Shown here in pieces: positions 1 through 9,378 of a stretch of DNA of 64,000 bases. The translations under genes and the position numbers were made by a program. The stretch spans positions 1,240,001 to 1,304,000 of the forward strand of contig NZ_LS483431.1 in the NCBI RefSeq assembly GCF_900475935.1. The letters are read 5' to 3'. The first letter of the stretch is position 1; each line of letters starts with the position of its first letter. This stretch comes from Campylobacter fetus subsp. fetus. Its GTDB lineage: Bacteria > Campylobacterota > Campylobacteria > Campylobacterales > Campylobacteraceae. The notes under the pieces were generated by a model, which worked only from the letters and a program-made list of their open reading frames with translations, searched no databases and had not been told where the DNA came from.

Positions 1-1525
1 TATTACCACTTTGATCTATCATATAGTATTTTAGTAAATTATTTTCTATATTTCCATTAGAATAACCGGGTTTTATATAATCAAGTTTTAAATTTATGGT
101 ATGATAGAAGTTGTTATAAGCTTTTGCTAAATCTGTTTCTATAAGAAATTTATGGTAATGGTTTATGTAGTCATTAAAATTATCATCTATAAACTCACCA
201 TTTGCATAAAGTCTATTATTTTTATATGCTATATGAGTCGCATATATATTTTCCGTTATTGAAAAGTTTGCGTAATCATCTAAAATATTAAAATTTAAAC
301 CGACTGGAAAATCTATCTCGTATTGAGATGCTCTAGTTCCGATACTTCTTGTATAATTATGATATTTAGCATCAAATGAATATATTAAATTCGGCACTAT
401 AAAAGTTGATGTGAAATTGTGATACTGTAACTTTGGAAGCTCTTGAAGAGTATCGTCGTTTCCGTATTTCGAACTGATTTTTGCAGTGTCTATATAGTAT
501 TTTGCATAAGCACCAAAATAATTTTCGTCGGTAGTTATAAAATAATTTAATTTAGACTGCACAAGCGAATCATAATCTCCATTTTTTTTACCGCGTAAAT
601 TAAGATAATCTATATCATTTAACTTTGTATATCTAAGCCATAAACCTTCAGTAAAATCACCGTCTATTAGATATTTTACCAATCTATCTCTATCATATTG
701 AACTTCAAAACCCGTATGATTTCTATTTTTTAAATTCTCTTTTTCTTTATAACTATTTTTTTCATTAAATATACCACTTCTGATAAGTCCACCAGAATAA
801 GGCGAATCTGCAAATCTAAATGTAGAGTAAATACCGCTTCCTCTATTTGTTCTTATTTGCGGATCAAACTCCAAGTCCCACTCGTCGGCTATAGCTATAT
901 AAAACGGTTGTAAGTACATAACTCCGTTACTCTTGCTGTATGCTATTTGAGGCGACAAAAAGCCTGTTCTTCTAGTTTTATCGGTAGAAAATCCAAAATA
1001 CGGCATATAAAAAACAGGCGTATCTTTTATATAAAAAACAGGATTATAAAGATGCATAAATTTGCTCTGTTTATCTAACTCACCGCTGCTAAAATTTATA
1101 TGCCAATCTGGATCTTGAACATTGCAACTAGATACGATAGATTTAGAAGCAAAATACGTCTCTTCAGTACTACAGCTTTCATCGCTTTGTATCCAGATCT
1201 CTTTATTTTTATCCATAGCAAAACTACCGTCAAAATTCAAATCATTTGTTTTTAAATTTATCATCACATAGTTTGAACGCGATGTTTCGCTATCGCCTCT
1301 TAACATATTTACATTTCCAAAAAGCTCTACAATTTCACTTTTTTGATCATATATAGCTCTATCAGCAGTAACCAAATAATTTTGAGAATATAAAAGAACG
1401 TTGCCGTTTGCATTAACTATGTTTCCGTTTTTTTCAACACTATCAGCCAAAAATTCAATATTTTCCACTCGTGCAAACAAAAAAGAAACAAACAAAAAAG
1501 ATAAAAGTATTTTCTTAATAAGCAT
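1..1525 (-). CDS. lptD: LPS-assembly outer-membrane protein LptD, N-terminal 508 residues (runs off window)
   Basis: LptD is the outer-membrane barrel that inserts lipopolysaccharide into the outer leaflet. The frame opens at an ATG whose first base is 1525 and stays open to the window edge, so only the C-terminal part of the barrel is missing. Residues 1–18 form a signal peptide ([18 protein letters not shown]). An OstA/LptA-like segment follows, with 'ADRAIYD' and 'VELFGNVNM' strand patterns, then long stretches rich in Tyr, Asn and Asp typical of barrel strands. The start lies 11 bases inside the upstream RDD gene, so the two are translationally coupled and belong to the purD transcript. 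The family call rests on the OstA-like N-terminus and overall composition; the missing C-terminus cannot be checked here. Confidence 0.85.
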   Translation of the reverse strand, partial: MLIKKILLSFLFVSFLFARVENIEFLADSVEKNGNIVNANGNVLLYSQNYLVTADRAIYDQKSEIVELFGNVNMLRGDSETSRSNYVMINLKTNDLNFDGSFAMDKNKEIWIQSDESCSTEETYFASKSIVSSCNVQDPDWHINFSSGELDKQSKFMHLYNPVFYIKDTPVFYMPYFGFSTDKTRRTGFLSPQIAYSKSNGVMYLQPFYIAIADEWDLEFDPQIRTNRGSGIYSTFRFADSPYSGGLIRSGIFNEKNSYKEKENLKNRNHTGFEVQYDRDRLVKYLIDGDFTEGLWLRYTKLNDIDYLNLRGKKNGDYDSLVQSKLNYFITTDENYFGAYAKYYIDTAKISSKYGNDDTLQELPKLQYHNFTSTFIVPNLIYSFDAKYHNYTRSIGTRASQYEIDFPVGLNFNILDDYANFSITENIYATHIAYKNNRLYANGEFIDDNFNDYINHYHKFLIETDLAKAYNNFYHTINLKLDYIKPGYSNGNIENNLLKYYMIDQSGN

Positions 1526-1970
1526 TACAAACCACTGTTTTAGCCAACTTATCGTGCCAAGTTTGTCTAGCTTGATTGCTAAGAGCCCACACAAATCCTA
1601 AATAAAACAGCCATTCGCTAAGCACTCTTACAACAGCTCTTAAAAAACTAGCCTGCAAACTAGGCTTAGATAGCATAACAGTATCTATGCATATGATTTT
1701 AAAGATCATTTTTCCGGGGGTCGCACCATAGTACCAGATGAAAAACGTCTGATAAATAACTCTTAAAAGTGCAATCTGAAAAACCATATTTGATATCATA
1801 AGCATGAGAGCCTCTATATCATCTGAAGCTTTAGCTAACGCGTTATAGTACGCTAACATGAACAACAAACTTATCAGAATTTCATCTACGCAGTAAGCCC
1901 AAAGTCTTTTATTTATGCTTGCTACTTCTATATTTTCTCTATCTAATTTATCTAATAAATTTTCACTCAT
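1515..1970 (-). CDS. RDD-family integral membrane protein
   Basis: A 151-residue membrane protein of the RDD family; its molecular function is not established. The family's Arg and Asp appear in the first helix region as '[14 protein letters not shown]' (about residues 21–34). Two further hydrophobic segments follow, and the typical '[11 protein letters not shown]' loop lies near residue 85. The C-terminal '[10 protein letters not shown]' is also a family hallmark. The ATG overlaps the purD stop codon as ATGA, and its own end overlaps lptD by 11 bases, so purD, this gene and lptD form one operon. Its link to lipopolysaccharide assembly is suggested only by position. Confidence 0.85.
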   Translation of the reverse strand: MSENLLDKLDRENIEVASINKRLWAYCVDEILISLLFMLAYYNALAKASDDIEALMLMISNMVFQIALLRVIYQTFFIWYYGATPGKMIFKIICIDTVMLSKPSLQASFLRAVVRVLSEWLFYLGFVWALSNQARQTWHDKLAKTVVCNAY

Positions 1971-3214
1971 TTAAGTGCCTGATACGCTATATCTTTGCGG
2001 TATTGCATACCGTCAAATTTAATATTCTTTACAAGTTCATAAGCTTTTTTATGAGCCTCTTTTATATCTTGCCCTACTGCTACAGCGACTAAAACCCTGC
2101 CGCCATCAGCGTAAAGTTCATCACCATTACTACTTACTCCGGCGTAATCTATATGGGTACCGTCTGGAACATGTTCTACTATGATTTTAGCCTTTTGGCT
2201 TGAACTATACGGATAATTTTTACTAGCTAGCACAACTGCTATAGCAACACTATTTTTTAGGCTTATGTTTGTTAATTTTTTTGTTGCGGCGTCTAGTAGA
2301 ATTTGGCTTAAATTCCCATCTATCAAAGGCATAAGAACCTCGCATTCGGGATCACCGAATCTTACGTTAAACTCAAGAACATAAGGAGTATTATTTACTA
2401 TCATAAGTCCTACAAATAAAACTCCGCAAAACGGTGCCCCTTCTTCTTGCATACCTTTTAAAGTCGTATGCACTATCTCATCTTCAACACGTTTTATAAG
2501 CTTAGCGTCTGCAAGAGGACTTGGCGCATAAGCTCCCATTCCTCCCGTATTTGGACCTTTGTCATTATCTAAAAGACGTTTGTGATCCTGCGCTACTGGT
2601 AAAGATACGAAATTTTCGCCATCACAAATAGCAAAAAACGAGAGCTCAAAACCATCCAAAAACTCTTCTACGATAATGCGTTTGCCGGCATCTCCAAAGC
2701 TTTCTCCGCTAAGCATATCTAGTGCGGCTTTTTTAGCTTCTTCGTGATTTTTAGCTATTATAACGCCTTTCCCTGCGCATAATCCATCGGCTTTTACAAC
2801 TACCGTGCTGCTTAAGCTATCTATAAATTTAGAAGCTTCGTCATAACTATCTGTATTAATAAATTTAGCAGTTCTTATACAGTTTTTAGCCAAAAACTCT
2901 TTCATATACGCTTTAGAGCTTTCAAGCATTGCTGCTGCTTTGCTAGGACCAAAGATATTTAAACCATTTTGTTTAAATATATCAACAACTCCTGCGCTTA
3001 AAGCATTTTCAGGTCCGACTATAGTTAAATCTATATTATTTGATTTAGCAAATTGTGCCAACTCATGAAAATCTTTTGTGATTATATTTTGACCGATTTT
3101 AGTTGTTGCGCCGTTTCCGGGGCTAAAGTATATATTTTTAACATTTTCATCTTGTTTTAATCTAAGCGCTATGGCGTATTCTCTGCCACCGCTTCCTATA
3201 ATTAAAATATTCAT
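1967..3214 (-). CDS. purD: Phosphoribosylamine–glycine ligase
   Basis: PurD (GAR synthetase) joins glycine to phosphoribosylamine using ATP, the second step of de novo purine synthesis in the cytoplasm. The 415-residue protein has the N-terminal '[14 protein letters not shown]' start, an ATP-grasp centre ('[16 protein letters not shown]', '[12 protein letters not shown]') and the metal-binding '[13 protein letters not shown]'. I chose the ATG at 3214 because AGGAA lies just upstream and it begins the family's usual 'MNILIIG'. A longer reading starting at 3244 would run into the 3' end of the 6S RNA candidate. It is first of a three-gene operon with the RDD protein and lptD. The 6S RNA candidate ends about 20 bases upstream, so purD may be partly transcribed by read-through from it. 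Confidence 0.97.
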   Translation of the reverse strand: MNILIIGSGGREYAIALRLKQDENVKNIYFSPGNGATTKIGQNIITKDFHELAQFAKSNNIDLTIVGPENALSAGVVDIFKQNGLNIFGPSKAAAMLESSKAYMKEFLAKNCIRTAKFINTDSYDEASKFIDSLSSTVVVKADGLCAGKGVIIAKNHEEAKKAALDMLSGESFGDAGKRIIVEEFLDGFELSFFAICDGENFVSLPVAQDHKRLLDNDKGPNTGGMGAYAPSPLADAKLIKRVEDEIVHTTLKGMQEEGAPFCGVLFVGLMIVNNTPYVLEFNVRFGDPECEVLMPLIDGNLSQILLDAATKKLTNISLKNSVAIAVVLASKNYPYSSSQKAKIIVEHVPDGTHIDYAGVSSNGDELYADGGRVLVAVAVGQDIKEAHKKAYELVKNIKFDGMQYRKDIAYQALK

Positions 3215-3231
3215 ATTTTTCCTAGAGTTTA

Positions 3232-3427
3232 AATAAAAACCCAAATGGCCGTTACGCAGTAGAATCGGCCCTAATAAAAAGCCAACCTTGCAGATAGACT
3301 CAAACTTTAGGTCGCAATCTCTCGCTAAAAATGGCTACAAACGAGATCGCATCACACCATTTGCGTACTTTTCCGCCCATACTAATGTGTTGGACCCTCA
3401 TAAAAACGCTATCGAACCATCCAGGTT
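3232..3427 (-). ncRNA. ssrS: 6S RNA candidate upstream of purD
   Basis: This roughly 190-base gene-free stretch has the architecture of 6S RNA, which binds sigma-70 RNA polymerase as a mimic of open promoter DNA. Its 5' end (minus strand, from 3427) and 3' end (to about 3239) form a continuous 10-pair terminal stem, ACCUGGAUGG against CCAUUUGGGU, counting G–U pairs. A short second helix lies inside it and a long weakly paired centre follows. A TATAAT –10 box sits at 3438–3433, six to seven bases before the predicted 5' end. A TTTTT run follows the closing stem. A position next to purine genes is, from memory, a recurring location for 6S RNA, including upstream of purD in related bacteria. The length excludes tmRNA and SRP RNA. 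I could not run a covariance search. Confidence 0.7.
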
Positions 3428-3432
3428 ATAAA

Positions 3433-3438
3433 ATTATA
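3433..3438 (-). promoter_or_regulatory. –10 element of the 6S RNA candidate
   Basis: On the minus strand the sequence reads TATAAT, followed by TTTAT and then the predicted RNA start at about 3427. It matches the sigma-70 –10 consensus exactly. No clear –35 is visible, which is usual for Campylobacter promoters. Confidence 0.65.
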
Positions 3439-3470
3439 TAAAAGTTTAGCTTAAAAATCAAAGAATATTT

Positions 3471-4106
3471 TTATATTTTGTAACTTTTTGCAATATTTAC
3501 ACATTCGCTTATCTGCTGAGTAGGGCTTATAATTGCTTCAGTAACGAAGTCTAACGCTTTAGCCGTAGTTTTACCAATCGCAATAGCTTTATAGCTATCA
3601 TTCCAGCTAAAATTGCTCAAAAATCCTTCTACATTTTTTGGACTTGTGAAAATAATGATAGATCCGTCTTCAGGTTTTTTTAAATTTAACTTTAAAAGTC
3701 TATTTTCATAAGCTATCAAAGTGTTTATATCCACGCCGTTACTTTGCAAAAAACTACTCAAACCAGAAACAGTATCTTTTGCGCTTATATAAAGTACTTT
3801 TTTGCCTCTTAAACAAGGGTAAATCTCTTTGGCAAATTCGTTTCCGTGAGCATTAAAACCTTCAAAAATCCTCTTAAAACCAAACTCTTTACAAGCTTGC
3901 GCAGTTGAATTGCTTATGGCAAATATATCTAAATTTTCACATTTTATATTATTAAATTTAAGTGCATTTACACCGTTTTTACTGGTAAAAACAGCCGCGT
4001 CAAAATCATTTAAATTTAAATTAAATTTATAAAATACTATCTCGCATACTTTTAAATTTATCACCTCATCAAGATTATATGGCGTATTTGACACTAAATA
4101 TATCAT
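3471..4106 (-). CDS. hemD: Uroporphyrinogen-III synthase
   Basis: HemD cyclises and inverts ring D of hydroxymethylbilane to give uroporphyrinogen III, the precursor of haem and sirohaem. The 211-residue protein is poorly conserved in sequence, as the family always is. It keeps the expected two-lobe pattern: 'AAVFTSKNGVNAL' in lobe one (about residues 37–49), 'IFAISNSTAQACKEFGF', then 'IIIFTSPKNVEGFL' and 'IAIGKTTAKAL' in lobe two. It lies four bases after the DNA glycosylase gene and transcribes the same way, so it probably shares the guaA transcript. It ends about 40 bases from the 6S RNA promoter. Confidence 0.88.
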   Translation of the reverse strand: MIYLVSNTPYNLDEVINLKVCEIVFYKFNLNLNDFDAAVFTSKNGVNALKFNNIKCENLDIFAISNSTAQACKEFGFKRIFEGFNAHGNEFAKEIYPCLRGKKVLYISAKDTVSGLSSFLQSNGVDINTLIAYENRLLKLNLKKPEDGSIIIFTSPKNVEGFLSNFSWNDSYKAIAIGKTTAKALDFVTEAIISPTQQISECVNIAKSYKI

Positions 4107-4110
4107 AATT

Positions 4111-4584
4111 TTACTCCAGATACTTTAATATAATTTTCCATTCATCTACAAGTTTTTCTAAACTAAACTTAGCATTTGCGGGGCTAGTGGAAGGAAGTTT
4201 TATCACTTCAAAATCATAAAATTTTTTGCAAATCGCATAAGACGTATTTCCGTTTGCAAAAACAGCCTTTATATCTGCATTTTCAAAAATTAGATCCAAA
4301 TTTGCCGGCTTAACGCTCGATATAGAATTATCCGATGAGCCTTTTACCGAACAGCTATAAGCTGCGTCGTGAATCGCCACTTGATGTTTAAGCAAAAAGT
4401 CTATTTTATCTTGAACGTTTCGTAAATGTTCAGAACCAAAAAGCGCGATTAAAACCTTCCAAAATCTATTTTGCGAATGAGCGTAATAAAAGCCCATTTC
4501 CCGAGACTTTACCGATGGAAATGAGCCTAAAATGAGTATTTTTGATCTGCTATCAAAAACCGGTTTAAATGGGTGAGTCGGCAT
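4111..4584 (-). CDS. Hypoxanthine/uracil-DNA glycosylase family protein
   Basis: A base-excision repair glycosylase of the uracil-DNA glycosylase superfamily, in the branch annotated as DNA-deoxyinosine glycosylase. It would remove deaminated purine or uracil from DNA. Diagnostic stretches are 'KILILGSFPSVKSREMGFYY' (active-site loop), 'NRFWKVL' and 'SSDNSIS'. 'LPSTSPAN' near the C-terminus is the DNA-binding loop. I prefer the ATG at 4584 (MPTHPFKP). A GTG at 4608, inside the end of guaA, would add eight residues and translational coupling. It sits between guaA and hemD in a tight minus-strand run. Exact substrate preference cannot be read from sequence. Confidence 0.83.
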   Translation of the reverse strand: MPTHPFKPVFDSRSKILILGSFPSVKSREMGFYYAHSQNRFWKVLIALFGSEHLRNVQDKIDFLLKHQVAIHDAAYSCSVKGSSDNSISSVKPANLDLIFENADIKAVFANGNTSYAICKKFYDFEVIKLPSTSPANAKFSLEKLVDEWKIILKYLE

Positions 4585-4598
4585 TGCAAAACTAAGAA

Positions 4599-6131
4599 CT
4601 ATTCCCACTCTATAGTTGCTGGCGGTTTTGAGCTGATATCATAAACTACGCGGTTTATGCCATCGACTTCATTTATAATGCGGCGGCTGCAATTTTCCAA
4701 CAGATCATACGGAAGCCTAGAAAAACTTGCCGTCATGCCATCGCTTGCATCCACCACTCTTAAGCAAACTGCGTTTTCGTATGTTCTATTATCTCCCATA
4801 ACTCCGACTGAATTTACATTTAGAAGTACACAAAATGCTTGCCAAGTTTTATCGTACCAGCCGCTGCTTTTCAACTCTTCTCTTAGTATTACATCAGCCT
4901 TTCTAAGAAGCTCCAAACTAGAAGTATTTACCTCTCCCATAATGCGTATAGCAAGCCCTGGACCCGGAAAAGGATGACGATAAACTATATCTCTACTAAG
5001 TCCTAACTCAAGTCCAAGACGTCTTACTTCATCTTTAAAAATTTCTCTTAAAGGTTCGATTAGTTCAAATTCCATCCACTCAGGAAGTCCGCCTACATTA
5101 TGATGGCTTTTTATAGTTTTACTAGATCCTGCAACACTGCTTTCTATAACATCCGTGTATAAAGTACCCTGGGCAAGGTATTTTACATTAGAGTGTTTTT
5201 TTGCCTCTTTATCAAACACCTCTATAAAAGTCTCACCTATAATTTTACGCTTTTTCTCAGGATCTCTTACACCTTTTAATCTACTTAGAAATAGCTCGCT
5301 TGCATCTATGCTTATTAAATTTACTCCTAATTTTAGCTTAAACATCTCTTCAACTTGCTTTGCTTCGTTTGTTCTAAGAAGACCATTATCTACAAAAACT
5401 ACTATTAAATTATCCGGTATCGCGTGAGCTAAAAGCGCGGCTACAACAGAGCTATCGACACCGCCACTTACTGCGCATAAAACCTTGTCGTTTCCTACTT
5501 TTTCACGGATAGCTTGAACCTCTTTTTTTGCAAAACTTCCCATATTCCAAGTACTTTCGCATCCACAAATTTTAGCAAAATTTTTAAGCATACTATCACC
5601 GAACTCAGAGTGAGCAACTTCTGGATGAAATTGCAAAGCATAGAGTTTTTTATCTAAATTTGCAAATACGCAAAACTCGCTATTTTCCGAATTTGCTAAT
5701 ACTTCAAAACCTTGCGGAAGTTCATTTACTTTATCAGAATGACTCATCCACACAACACTTGTATCTGGAACTCCTTTAAAAAAATCGCACTTTTTAACTA
5801 TATTTAAATTTGCTTTCCCATACTCTTTATGACCTGCTGGAGCTACGTCTGCTCCATTTTTATGCGCTAAAAGCTGCATTCCATAACAAATTCCAAGAAC
5901 CGGAAGTCCTAAAGTAAATACGCCTTCATCGCAAAAATACGCATCTTTTGCATACACGCTAGCTGGTCCGCCGCTTAAAATAATACCTTTTGGATTTTTT
6001 GCTTTTATAGCTTCGATGCTTACATTAAAAGGCATAAGCTCAGCATAAACGCCTTGCTCTCTAAGCCTTCTAGCGATAAGTTGAGTGTATTGTGATCCAA
6101 AGTCTAGAACCAATATATCTGCATTTTTCAT
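4599..6131 (-). CDS. guaA: GMP synthase (glutamine-hydrolysing)
   Basis: GuaA converts XMP to GMP using ATP and glutamine, the last step of guanine nucleotide synthesis. The 510-residue protein has the class-I glutamine amidotransferase domain first, with the catalytic Cys in '[12 protein letters not shown]' and the His/Glu in '[11 protein letters not shown]'. The ATP-pyrophosphatase domain follows with the P-loop '[15 protein letters not shown]', then the dimerisation domain ending in 'PPATIEWE'. Length and ends match the bacterial family. It heads a minus-strand run with the DNA glycosylase and hemD; purD lies just beyond, so purine genes are clustered here. Confidence 0.98.
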   Translation of the reverse strand: MKNADILVLDFGSQYTQLIARRLREQGVYAELMPFNVSIEAIKAKNPKGIILSGGPASVYAKDAYFCDEGVFTLGLPVLGICYGMQLLAHKNGADVAPAGHKEYGKANLNIVKKCDFFKGVPDTSVVWMSHSDKVNELPQGFEVLANSENSEFCVFANLDKKLYALQFHPEVAHSEFGDSMLKNFAKICGCESTWNMGSFAKKEVQAIREKVGNDKVLCAVSGGVDSSVVAALLAHAIPDNLIVVFVDNGLLRTNEAKQVEEMFKLKLGVNLISIDASELFLSRLKGVRDPEKKRKIIGETFIEVFDKEAKKHSNVKYLAQGTLYTDVIESSVAGSSKTIKSHHNVGGLPEWMEFELIEPLREIFKDEVRRLGLELGLSRDIVYRHPFPGPGLAIRIMGEVNTSSLELLRKADVILREELKSSGWYDKTWQAFCVLLNVNSVGVMGDNRTYENAVCLRVVDASDGMTASFSRLPYDLLENCSRRIINEVDGINRVVYDISSKPPATIEWE

Positions 6132-6222
6132 TATTTACCAACCTAAATTTAAATATTAAACCATAAACATAGTATTTATAGTAAAACTGCGCAATTCTAT
6201 CTAAAAAGAGTTGAAACTTTGG

Positions 6223-6354
6223 TTATTTACTTTCTAAAGTAGTTTCTTGCGATATATTATATCTGGGATTGTCCTTATATCCGCAACCAACAAGAAAAAT
6301 TAATAAAAAAGATGTTAAAATCGCCAAATGAAAAGTTCTGAAATTATTAATCAT
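6223..6354 (-). CDS. 43-residue LptM-like small lipoprotein
   Basis: A short reading frame encodes a hydrophobic segment ending in a lipobox, 'FLVGC', followed by 'GYKDNPRYN' and a short polar tail. The CG-x-K-x-x-P-x-Y signature after the lipidated Cys resembles LptM (YifL), the small lipoprotein that helps mature LptD in E. coli. The start used is ATG at 6354. A TTG at 6327 would avoid a 27-base overlap with the divergent gene that starts at 6328 but has a poorer start codon. lptD lies in the same window, though not adjacent. The lipoprotein nature is clear from sequence; the LptM assignment is inference from a very short protein. Confidence 0.6.
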   Translation of the reverse strand: MINNFRTFHLAILTSFLLIFLVGCGYKDNPRYNISQETTLESK

Positions 6355-6768
6355 ATTTTGCAAAATCCTTTATACGGAAATTTAAAAGCCGCTCGCGAAT
6401 GCAAAGAGGCTCTTTTGATGCTTGGAAAAAGCAGAAGCTTACTTATAAAATTCGCATATCAAAGACAAAATACGCTATTTATAGCAGTTGCTCATCCACT
6501 CGCTTTACAAGAACTAAAAAATGATAATATCATAAATCAGATAAAAACTCTGTTAAATAAATATATAATTTTTAAAGAGGATACTAGTTTAAAACGCGTA
6601 GATGAAGTAAAAATATTTATAACAAAATTATCTAAATTTAAAAAAGCTTCCGAAATCAAAAGTAGAATTTTAGAGAGATCAGACGGAGAGTTTTTAAATT
6701 TAGCAAAAGATAGAGTTATATACGAACTTTTTGAAAAATTAAGAGTGAGCATAAATGCTAATAGATGA
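6328..6768 (+). CDS. DciA/DUF721-like protein, tentative
   Basis: A 146-residue cytoplasmic protein conserved next to uvrC in Campylobacter, as far as I recall. The central pattern 'NTLFIAVAHPLALQEL' followed by a helix and 'VDEVKIFI' resembles the KH-like DUF721 fold of DciA, a replicative-helicase loader. The similarity is at the level of pattern only, so the function is a suggestion. No signal peptide or membrane segment is visible. Its end overlaps the uvrC start by 14 bases, so the two are co-translated. Its 5' end overlaps a divergent small lipoprotein gene by 27 bases. Confidence 0.7.
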   Translation: MKSSEIINHILQNPLYGNLKAARECKEALLMLGKSRSLLIKFAYQRQNTLFIAVAHPLALQELKNDNIINQIKTLLNKYIIFKEDTSLKRVDEVKIFITKLSKFKKASEIKSRILERSDGEFLNLAKDRVIYELFEKLRVSINANR

Positions 6769-8563
6769 GCTAAAAACTCTTCCGAATGAACCAGGAGTCT
6801 ATCAATACTTTGATAAAAACTCAAAACTGTTATACGTAGGAAAAGCAAAAGTATTAAAAAACAGAGTAAAAAGTTATTTTAGTTTTACTGGAACTTTGAG
6901 TCCAAGTTCTCGCCTAAGTCCGCGTATAGCAAAGATGATAAATGAAGCCGTTCATATAGAATGGATAACTACTTCAAGCGAATCAGACGCTTTAATACTC
7001 GAAAACTCATTTATAAAACAACTAAAACCAAAATATAATATTTTACTAAGAGACGATAAAACCTATCCGTATATATACGTAGATTTGAGCAGCAATTTTC
7101 CTCGTTTTGAGATAACCAGAAAGGTTATAAAAGGCAAAAATATAAAGTATTTCGGACCATTTTTTAAAGGAGCAAAAGAGATACTAGAAGCTTTATATCT
7201 TGAGTTTAAGTTAGTACAGAAAAAATCATGCTTAAAGGATAAAAAAGCATGTCTTTTTCATCAGATAAATAGATGTCACGCGCCTTGCATAGGGGCTATA
7301 AAAAAAGAAGAATATGCAAAAATCGTCTCTAGTGCCATAAAAAAACTAAAAAATCCTGAACTTTTGGTAGAAAATCTTTCAAATTTAATGCAAAACTTTG
7401 CCGAACGGGAGAATTATGAAGAAGCAGCAAAACTAAGAGATCAGATAAATACCATAAAAGATATAAGCATAAAAGTGCAGATAGATATCGCAAAACTTGA
7501 AGATTTTGAAGCTATAGCCATAAGCTGTGCAAAAGGTTTCGTATGCTCTGTGAGATTTTCTATAAGAGATGGAAAAGTATCATTTGCAAATCATAGTTTA
7601 ACTCCGGCTAAAGATACTATAAACTTAGATCTATCAGGAATTTATAAACAAGTTATATTAGAAGCATTTCCAGATGATCTACCTATAAATACTACAAAAA
7701 TTTATACATACAGTGAGTTTGAAGATATGGAGTTAGTATCGCAAATACTATCTAAAAGACATTCTAAAAAATTTCATATCATCTCTCCAAAAGCAGGAGA
7801 TAAAAAATCACTCTTAGAAGTCGCGTTAAAAAACTGCGATATTTTTATAGAAAAACATTTAAAAACACATAGTTACGAGTTCTTAAATGAGATAAAAGAG
7901 TATTTTAAACTAACGAATTTACCGATTAAAATCGAATGTTTTGATAACTCACATCTATTTGGAACAGCTCCTGTTGGTGGCATGATCTCATGGGAACTGG
8001 ATAAATTTAAAAAAGAGCATTACCGTCATATTCATCTAAATAGTACAAACGATTACGATCAGATGAATGAGATGCTTACAAATCGAGCTTTACGTTTTGA
8101 TAAACTAAATCCTCCTGATCTTTGGGTTTTAGATGGCGGAGACGCACTTTTAAAACTTGCTAAAAATATAGTACAAAGCAGTGGCGCAAATGTTGACATA
8201 ATTGCTATTTCAAAAGAAAAAATAGATGCAAAAGCTCACCGAGCCAAAGGTAACGCGAATGATAAAATTTATACAGAATTTGGAAAACTTAGCTTAAGCT
8301 CAAACGATAAAAAACTACAATTTTTCCAACGTTTGCGCGATGAAGCTCACAGATTTGCCATATCGTTTCACCAAAATAGCAGAAAAAAGCAGGATTTACA
8401 AAGCAGCGAACTTATGAATTTAGGCGTATCTGACGGAAGCATAAAAAAACTTTTAAGCTATTTTGGTAGTTTTGAAAATATTCATAAAGCAAGCTGGGAC
8501 GATATAAAAAAAGTAACGAATAAAACCGTTGCAAATAAAATACTAGCCATTAAAAAGCCTTAA
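6755..8563 (+). CDS. uvrC: Excinuclease ABC subunit C
   Basis: UvrC makes both incisions in nucleotide excision repair after UvrA/UvrB recognise the lesion. The 602-residue protein has the N-terminal GIY-YIG nuclease ('GVYQYF', then 'LYVGKAKVLKNRVKSYF'). A Cys-rich patch follows (C at 'CLKDKKACLFHQINRCHAPC'), then the UVR motif ('NYEEAAKLRDQI', about residue 226) that binds UvrB. The RNase H-like nuclease comes next ('ECFDNSHLFGTAPVGG', 'VLDGGDALL', 'DEAHRFAISFH') and a C-terminal helix-hairpin-helix region ends the protein. Length matches the family. It overlaps the upstream DciA-like gene. Confidence 0.97.
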   Translation: MLIDELKTLPNEPGVYQYFDKNSKLLYVGKAKVLKNRVKSYFSFTGTLSPSSRLSPRIAKMINEAVHIEWITTSSESDALILENSFIKQLKPKYNILLRDDKTYPYIYVDLSSNFPRFEITRKVIKGKNIKYFGPFFKGAKEILEALYLEFKLVQKKSCLKDKKACLFHQINRCHAPCIGAIKKEEYAKIVSSAIKKLKNPELLVENLSNLMQNFAERENYEEAAKLRDQINTIKDISIKVQIDIAKLEDFEAIAISCAKGFVCSVRFSIRDGKVSFANHSLTPAKDTINLDLSGIYKQVILEAFPDDLPINTTKIYTYSEFEDMELVSQILSKRHSKKFHIISPKAGDKKSLLEVALKNCDIFIEKHLKTHSYEFLNEIKEYFKLTNLPIKIECFDNSHLFGTAPVGGMISWELDKFKKEHYRHIHLNSTNDYDQMNEMLTNRALRFDKLNPPDLWVLDGGDALLKLAKNIVQSSGANVDIIAISKEKIDAKAHRAKGNANDKIYTEFGKLSLSSNDKKLQFFQRLRDEAHRFAISFHQNSRKKQDLQSSELMNLGVSDGSIKKLLSYFGSFENIHKASWDDIKKVTNKTVANKILAIKKP

Positions 8564-8625
8564 ATAAGATATTTTTAAATTATACTTTGCTAAAATATAA
8601 AAGCAAATTATAAACTGGATTTTAA

Positions 8626-9378
8626 ATGATACTTTACAATCAGCACTACGAGATGATCGCTATAAGCAGAGAGACGCTTAATATGTTTGGATTTAGCGAT
8701 CCAACCCTATTTTTCAAAACACATAGCGATATATCGGAGTTTTTTGTAAAACATATCTCTATTTATGATAAAAATAGACATTTTATAGACCTTATATGCA
8801 ATAACCCAGAATACAATATACAAAACATGGTTTTCAAACTTTATAACGGAGATATACTAAATGCTTATATGGATGTCGAAATAGTATATCAGAAATACAA
8901 AACGGAATATTTCTATAGAGTAAGCATAACTAAAACTATGCTTTATGAGAAAAATCCGACTAACTCTCAAAACTTAAACTCCGATTCTATTTTTAACTTT
9001 TCAAATTCCAATGCCCAAAGTATAGATGAAGAGCTAACAAAAGAGTATAAAGTCGATAGGATATGGTTTTGGGATACTTTTTCTTTTTCAAATATATCAA
9101 AAGATAAATTTATAAAACTTATGCATGAATTTATAAAAAAAGCCGAACATTCTTATGAAAAATTATACGAAGCAAAGTTATTTAACCAGATGGATATTAT
9201 CAATAAAACGGTAAAAGATTTAGCAAATTACGCTTATGAACTAAAATTTAGTGATTTTCTGAACATTTTAATCAATATTCAAATATCTTGCAACGACGAA
9301 GAGATAAACGAGTATTTTAACAAATACAAAGACTTTATTAAAAAATTAAATGAAATCACAAAAAAAGAGATGTTATGA
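8626..9378 (+). CDS. PAS-like signalling protein, first gene of a phosphorelay module
   Basis: A 250-residue soluble protein I do not recognise by name. The first 110 residues look like a PAS sensor: 'YEMIAISRETLNMFGF' and a later 'FKLYNGDILNAYMDVEIVY' strand pair with 'FYRVSITK'. The C-terminal 90 residues are helical ('KLMHEFIKKAEHSYEKLY', 'INKTVKDLANYAYELKF') and resemble a histidine-phosphotransfer bundle. The place where a phosphorylatable His would lie in an HPt reads Ala-Asn-Tyr, so it would be a non-phosphorylatable variant if the fold is right. Its stop overlaps the ATG of the hybrid kinase by four bases. The pair is therefore translated together and very likely functions together. 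Confidence 0.75.
   Translation: MILYNQHYEMIAISRETLNMFGFSDPTLFFKTHSDISEFFVKHISIYDKNRHFIDLICNNPEYNIQNMVFKLYNGDILNAYMDVEIVYQKYKTEYFYRVSITKTMLYEKNPTNSQNLNSDSIFNFSNSNAQSIDEELTKEYKVDRIWFWDTFSFSNISKDKFIKLMHEFIKKAEHSYEKLYEAKLFNQMDIINKTVKDLANYAYELKFSDFLNILINIQISCNDEEINEYFNKYKDFIKKLNEITKKEML

Noticed and set aside
4657-5427. Plus-strand frames opposite guaA
   Set aside because: They lie wholly inside a well-supported gene and have no ribosome site or recognisable protein pattern.
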